Source: Clarireedia homoeocarpa (Eukaryota > Ascomycota > Leotiomycetes > Helotiales > Rutstroemiaceae). Taken from it: 64,000 nt of DNA. Under the pieces are notes generated by a model, which searched no databases, was not told the origin of the DNA, and was given only the letters and a program-made list of their open reading frames with translations. Below are positions 58,620 through 64,000 of the stretch, piece by piece. The stretch lies in contig LNKV01000035.1 in the NCBI GenBank assembly GCA_001465935.1, positions 186,001 to 250,000 on the forward strand, read 5' to 3'. The first letter of the stretch is position 1; every line of letters starts with the position of its first letter. Made by a program: the position numbers and the translations under genes.

Positions 58620-59133
58620 AGTCTTTGATTTTAATTTTACGATATGTATATAGTAAGGCCGCTTTCGCACGAAGGATTTTAGACATTGCCGGCGCCATCC
58701 AACCTCGCCGGCGCCACTTCGCTTGGGCCACTTTTATCCCTTGTTTTATGGATTTTATGATATATGATCATTATAGCCACAAATAGGTTCACTGTTTCTG
58801 TAGCCAGAAATCACTTTCCTTTCTCTTTATCATCTTTACAGCAATTCAGCTCTTGTGAAGATTTAGAGCCTTTGAAGTGATTGCATCGAGTTTGAATGAC
58901 TGATTGATCTATCTGCTCAACTAACTACATGGCTGCTTGAAGGAGGTTTATATCCTCAAGATATAGCAAATTAATGATTCTAGCATGTTCCGTAGCTTGC
59001 AAACAGAAGAGTAATGGAAGTTTGGCATTTACCCGATTTGGGAATACCCTCATTGATCGAATCCATTGAATGTGGATCTGGCATAACTCTGGCATAACAG
59101 CGGGTTTCGCACGAGTGTGGATATCGCCTGAAT

Positions 59134-59466
59134 ATGGATCTGTGGATCTCACAGCTCTATCAACCACCTATCAATCAACTGCTATTCGTCGAGTTAGTAT
59201 GCCTATACTCCTCCGAGGTCCTTAACAAACTAGCCTCTCAAAGCATCTACACCCATCTCCCTACTATAGGTGGAAACAAGATCACTTTGAATAAAGCAGT
59301 ACAAAGAATGAACGGAAGAGAAACTGTTGGTGCTCTTCAAAAGGCCAGAAGGAAGGGAAATAAGAAGAACAGTTTAACTACAACTAAAGTACTATTGGCC
59401 AAAAGAGCGGCTAGGCTGCGACGTCGGGCCCCATGGGCTGGGCGGGTAGAAAATAATTTCTACTAA
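59134..59466 (+). other. Unrecognised 110-codon open frame in the repeat zone
   Basis: Encodes a peptide with a basic C-terminal part (KARRKGNKKNSL, KRAARLRRRAPWAGR). It has no recognised domain. It may be the remnant of a mobile-element protein, because the surrounding DNA is repetitive, or chance. I would not annotate it as a functional gene. Confidence 0.2.
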
Positions 59467-59596
59467 TCTCAAAAATATACTCTTTCTACTATACTTTGTA
59501 CCGAAAATTGAACTTGTGATTTTGTTTAATTAAAATATTACTTATATATTCTCAACTCTATTGTAGTCTCTTCTATAAATAGATTAGTTATTGCCT

Positions 59597-59745
59597 ATTA
59601 CCTATAACCCAAGTTATTACCTACTAGGTAATAGATAACCTACTAGGTAATAGGTAATAGGTAACCCACTGGGTAATGGGCCGGGTTTTATTTTTCTCAG
59701 CCCACCCAGTGGGGCCCCAAAGGGTCAGCAGCCTGCCCACTGGGC
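59597..59745. repeat. Palindromic repeats ACCTACTAGGT / ACCCACTGGGT
   Basis: Several copies of an 11-bp palindrome flanked by TAAT. Left copies read ACCTACTAGGT, right copies ACCCACTGGGT or CCCAGTGGGG. The two forms differ only by C-to-T at CpA and the matching G-to-A. Confidence 0.7.
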
Positions 59746-61217
59746 TTCTGCTGCAGCCTAAGAGCGGCAGTGAGGGGAGGAGATAATAATAGGAATAAGG
59801 CGACAGGAAGGGTAGAGGTACAAGCAGAAGCATCTGGCAATAGTATAACTACCAGGGCAAGAGCAAGAGCAAGTAAGAATAAAGTAGCTTAGATATTTTT
59901 CACTTTATTAGTATATTTGTATTTGAAATCTTTACTCTCAATCGATATTAATGTTTATTCTTATTTCTGGATGACCTCACTATTGCCTAATTAGGAAATC
60001 ATAATATGGTATATATACGGAAGGTTAATCTCCTATAGCTCTGTAGGAGATCGCCCTTCCCATATATATATAGGAACTCTCTTATATGTATATAGAAACC
60101 TATGTAGCCATTTAGGAAGTGATAAAGATGTTTGGGATATCCTATATGCCTTCGTCTCCTATATGCATATCGAAACCTCCCATGTGCATATGGGAGGTTG
60201 TAGATCAAATTCTAGTTGATAGTATATCGTCTTGTATGCATCGTCATCTATCGAAATAGCCATCTTACCAACGGCAGTGTCAATCAAGACTCATAAATAT
60301 CGCCATGCTATGGCGTTAGCTAGATTTGAATCATAGACCTGATCTCTATCGTGGTGTACAATCCGGCAATCAAGCGATATAACACAACAGAACAGTGAAC
60401 CGTATGAGGCACTATGCTTTAAAAGAACAAGTAACGAACTTCAGGTAGGGAGTAACAATCTTTTTACTGCCTATTCATGCTACCGAGTCCGACATCGCAT
60501 CATTATACCATGAAGCCTGCATTTATTCATATATTTGATATCATCCCGTCCACCACACCCACCACTCACCACATAACGCCACATATATACTTAAACTTTT
60601 TTACACGAACCCGTTACCACATATACCATCCATCCATCCGCCGAACATGCCCCTTTTCCCCTTCCTCCTCGCGACAACCGACTCTACCATCCGGCAACCA
60701 AACCATACAAAGATAGAACAACAAAGCGACTGATCCCTTCCTTACTTTCAGATAACTCCTGATTCCAAGATGTCGTCTATATTGCGTAACGGATACGTGC
60801 GTAAACTCTATATGGGCGCATGCAGGCATAAGCATTAAGTCACTCTGGACCCAAAAACCACCCGCCCATCCACAGTCTAACATCATGGTCCCCCAAATAA
60901 AACCGAATACGCCACGCTATTGGGAAAAGCAGATTCAGAAAAGGCAAAAGAAAAGACTCTACAAATCCCAACAAAGAAATACACCTATGTATGGTGAGAG
61001 TATGTGCAACCCCTGCTCGGACTATTCAGTCCTGTATGTAGTGTAGGCAGACAGTTGCCTATTTCCATCCTGTCCAACTTCCACTCGGCATTTAAATGGC
61101 CACCAATAATTCAGCTCATCCTCGAATAAGCTTGACTCCTTCTTTGGGTATAGATACGACAGTGCACTTGTCTTAAACTCATATAGTAAATTGACTATAC
61201 CAAGCCACTTGGCCGAG

Positions 61218-62799
61218 TTAGTTCCCATCAATCACCACTAACAAAATGATTCCTATACCGCTCAGAAGAACAAATGCCATGATTCTAATTCCTTGATGTA
61301 TCCAGCCGAGCTTATTCTTTCTCTGAGACATGGATACTAGCCCAATGACAGCGAGGAAGATGCCCAAAATGGCGGCGAGCAAGGCTCCCAAGTCAACCTC
61401 AAACCTGAGTTTGCGCCGTCCAGTAGCAAGGAATGTTGCCGATAAGATCAAGAACACTGCTGATAAAAAATAGCAAGCAATCATTAGTATGAAGCAAATT
61501 CGTTCGTGCATTATTGAATTTCGCTGATCCGAAACACTAGGGAATGTAGCATAGTGTGTAATGTAACCACCGGGTAGATCAGTCGATGATGCATATACCT
61601 CGTTTTCGTTATCAGTGAAAGTACCATTCGGACTGCTTCCGGAATGACTGCTTCCGAGCAAAGAGGTACGTTCGGGTGACGTTGAGGGTGTAATCCACTC
61701 TTTCACTTTTTCCACTTGTGCCTTCGTAACTTCGTAAGCTTTCTTCATGATCTTGGCCCCCGGAAACGTTGAATTGGCACTGGGGTCATAGTAAATGTAA
61801 AATGGCTCTTCTTCAGCCTCGCTTCCATCATCATATTCATTCCAGTATCTTTGAGGTGGTTCTGCGACGGGCTGGTGTTGAACGCTTGATCTTCTAGAAT
61901 TCCGAGCTGGCGAGGCAAGTATACTGTTGACTGGCGTCGAAGCTCTAAGTAGTGTAACAAGGTCGTTGTACTGGCTGTTAAGGTTGGTAAGGTCTAATCT
62001 TGTAAAGCTCTTTGGATCTCCTAGGATTTCCGAATTGAACCGTTCCATGAGCGCCCGAGAGCCTGTCCATTTCTATGATTATTGCATGTAAGTCTCTGGT
62101 CCTTTGTGCGGATGTGATATTTCCCCTTACCATGTATTTTTTTAACAACTTGTAGAATGCGACACGCTGGGCTTCGATAAATCGTTCCAATAACAATAGT
62201 TCATCGCCACAGCTGTATACCATTAGTATAAACTAGAAAAGCAGGTGTCGAATGCTCCCTACCTCTGAATTTGCGCATCGTATTTTGAAAATTTGTTTAA
62301 TCTCTTTGGCGTTATCCTGGCATCGCCATTCGAACATCTCTCAAGTAATTTAGGAACAATTGTCTGAAGATATCCTATTTTCCCATCAGCGTCCAATGTA
62401 CTCCGAATAGTCCCAATCGCATGCTCGACTTACGTAGTCTGCGACTGATCTCATCGCTTTTACTCTTGACGAAAAGTCCCACGCGATCATGTTGGTTGGA
62501 TAACTCGGTGTAGAACGACGATTCGAACTCGATCAAGGCAGTATCGGTATGCCCGGGGATTGCAATTGACTGTCCATGGTTCCTCGTGGTATTTTTCTTA
62601 ATCAAGTGTTTCAATTCATCGTAATCGAGGTTGACTATCACACAGAACGATAGAGGTTCTTGTCAGCCCTGTATATCTACAGTTCATCTGCATTTCATCT
62701 GCGTCATATCCCATCACAACTGAGACCAAACGAAATGTTTCACTCACATGCCGCCCATTGTGGCACAGATTCGGCCTGAAAATGTTGACCGTACTTCAT
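61218..62799 (-). CDS. SPX-domain protein with VTC1-like (DUF202) membrane tail
   Basis: Minus-strand exons 62799-62748, 62634-62434, 62374-62263, 62212-62131 and 62072-61218 give 433 residues. The SPX domain (1 to about 148) starts MKYGQHFQAESVPQWAAFN and contains LDYDELKHLIK, FVKSKSDEISRRL and FIEAQRVAFYKLLKKY; it should bind inositol pyrophosphates. A linker follows with FYIYYDPSANSTFPG. Three hydrophobic helices at about 341-365, 376-397 and 409-430 form a DUF202/VTC1-like tail, with the intervening GRRKLRFEVDLG. The catalytic tunnel domain that makes polyphosphate in Vtc4 is absent: only about 190 residues separate SPX and membrane tail. A regulatory or accessory role in polyphosphate or vacuolar phosphate handling is inferred. 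Splice phases all agree. Confidence 0.9.
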
Positions 62800-64000
62800 C
62801 CCTTTTCCTCGCGAGAATATGTGACCCAAGGTCAGCGAATTTTGGAGCAATTGGTGCTATTTGTAGCAGCAATGCGATTGTATGAAGCCTGCAATGGTTC
62901 CTTCTTTGTTGTCTTTGTTGCGATTATTTGCGTCTCAATTTCGGGTAGCCGCGGACGACCTGTGGAGGACCTGTGGAGAAACTCCGAATTATATTGCAAG
63001 CTCCGAAACATGCAATTCGTATCTGTAGCTTACTTTGTGCGAAATGCGGACTCTGGAGAGGTTTTATGGGCCTGTGAACGGTGTCGAAGAAGGTTGTCTT
63101 CTTGGCCTCTGGGCGGTGCTAGATTCAACGGGCAAAATGCATGCAATCAAATAAGAGCAGAAAATGGCAAGGACAGTCCTGCTTGAATGGAGTTTGGAGC
63201 TTGGGGCCTCCTTGGACTTGCCGAACTTTTGAAGATATACGAGCAAAGTATGGATATGGATATGGATATGGAAGTGGTATGGGTGCACCTAGGTCTGGCG
63301 AATGTCAAGAGAAGAATTCAACTGGGAAGTTGGAAGATTTGTGTTTCGTCACAGTATGCCGGAGCTGCTGAATTGACCTTCAAGCGATCCGCTTCGATCG
63401 CAAGCAGGCCAGGGGATGCCGATTCAGTACTTTCGTAGAGCCGCTCAAATAAGCAGATTGATCTGGATGCGAATCTGGATGCGGATCCTTCAACGGCTAT
63501 CTGGATGCGGATCCTTCGACGGCTAATATATGTCGGCGGGGTTTTTATGGTTCCTTCCGCTACTTTCTTTTTTCTCTCTGTGGTTTTTCCTTTTTCATGT
63601 GTCAGTGCCCACGTCAAGCGGCACGGAAGAGAAATGGTGTAGACAGGAGAAATGAAAAGATCGAATTGATAAACATGATTGGGCGGGAAGATATACTTGC
63701 TCAAAGAAGCGTGTAAACGTGTTGCAGGGATCTCCAAGGGCCTTGGATTAATGTGACTGCCGTGTGGCTGGATTCGTTGAAGACCCCGGGCGTCGCCAAG
63801 TCTCGCCTTACCTGCCCGCCGCGGATGAATACCGCGATGCAAGTCTGCTATACAGTTGTAACGGTCGTATTGCGTGCTATCGTTGTGGAAGGTGGGCTGT
63901 GGAGTATGGAGGGTGCAAAATCATAACGTAAGTAATAACGTAAGGAATATCTACTATGGGGCGATGGGGAATGGCTGTAGGTGAATATTTGAAAGGACTT
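62800..64000. other. Upstream region of SPX gene; no gene seen
   Basis: 1.2 kb to the window edge. Minus-strand ATGs are absent for about 200 bp before the SPX start. The 174-codon minus frame at 63,318-63,842 crosses a tandem repeat and shows no domain. GGATAT repeats occur at 63,248-63,272. Confidence 0.5.
63474..63525 (+). repeat. 26-bp tandem duplication
   Basis: Two copies of TCTGGATGCGGATCCTTC plus eight further bases, differing by one A/G change, with a partial TCTGGATGCG copy just before. Confidence 0.9.

Larger units (their letters stand above)
58395..61217. other. Repeat-degraded intergenic region
   Basis: 2.8 kb between convergent AFG1 and SPX genes. Locally AT-rich with many TA steps and several palindromes built from CATATG/GCATAT words at 58,542-58,619 and 60,000-60,200. 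It resembles an old, mutated repeat insertion. 60,480-61,217 is probably SPX 3' flank. No intact transposase was recognised. Confidence 0.55.

Noticed and set aside
63318..63842. Minus-strand frame of 174 codons near the right edge
   Set aside because: Crosses a 26-bp tandem duplication and has no family resemblance.

Overview
This window looks like chromosomal DNA of a filamentous ascomycete. The genes have short spliceosomal introns (about 47-115 bp, one of 242 bp) with GT(A/G)AGT-like donors, CTAAC/CTGAC-like branch sites and AG acceptors. Protein families are typical of Pezizomycotina, including a Zn(II)2Cys6 regulator, an OPT transporter, Ccz1 with a fungal-type insert and an SPX protein. 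Protein similarity suggests Leotiomycetes, perhaps Botrytis/Sclerotinia-like; that placement is inference from remembered family sequences, not a database result. No bacterial, plasmid, phage or CRISPR feature was seen.

Layout, left to right. 1-11.8 kb is a compact housekeeping block: asparagine synthetase (5' end outside the window), mitochondrial porin, a mitochondrial-type J protein, methionine aminopeptidase 2, mitochondrial methionyl-tRNA formyltransferase and the Ccz1 vacuolar fusion factor. 13.7-14.7 kb holds a secreted Ser/Ala-rich protein with a double-psi beta-barrel. 14.7-20.9 kb has no gene but contains a MITE-like element and a 103-bp tandem duplication. 20.9-23.7 kb is an OPT oligopeptide transporter. 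23.7-34.9 kb is an 11-kb gene desert rich in micro- and minisatellites. Its last 1.3 kb looks like a very long, ATG-free 5' leader for the next gene. 34.9-37.3 kb encodes a Zn(II)2Cys6 DNA-binding domain fused to a maltose/galactoside-type O-acetyltransferase. 39.3-45.3 kb holds Swc4, an alpha-type p24 cargo receptor and a Yck-type casein kinase 1. 45.3-50.7 kb is a second microsatellite-rich desert. 50.7-58.4 kb holds Nup133 and the AFG1-like ATPase. 58.4-61.2 kb is a degenerate repeat zone with CpA-to-TpA type changes. 61.2-62.8 kb encodes an SPX protein with a VTC1-like membrane tail. Nothing convincing lies beyond that.

How the genes relate. Most are unlinked housekeeping functions: amino-acid synthesis, mitochondrial import and translation, vacuole fusion, chromatin, nuclear pore, and ER-Golgi traffic. 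One suggestive pair is the convergent MetAP2 and Fmt1 genes, which act on the initiator methionine in different compartments. No secondary-metabolite or defence cluster was found. The most interesting signals are the regulator-enzyme fusion and its extraordinary ATG-free leader, a similar 620-bp ATG-free leader upstream of the secreted barrel protein, the A-tract minisatellite at 24.1-24.4 kb, and the RIP-like repeat zone.
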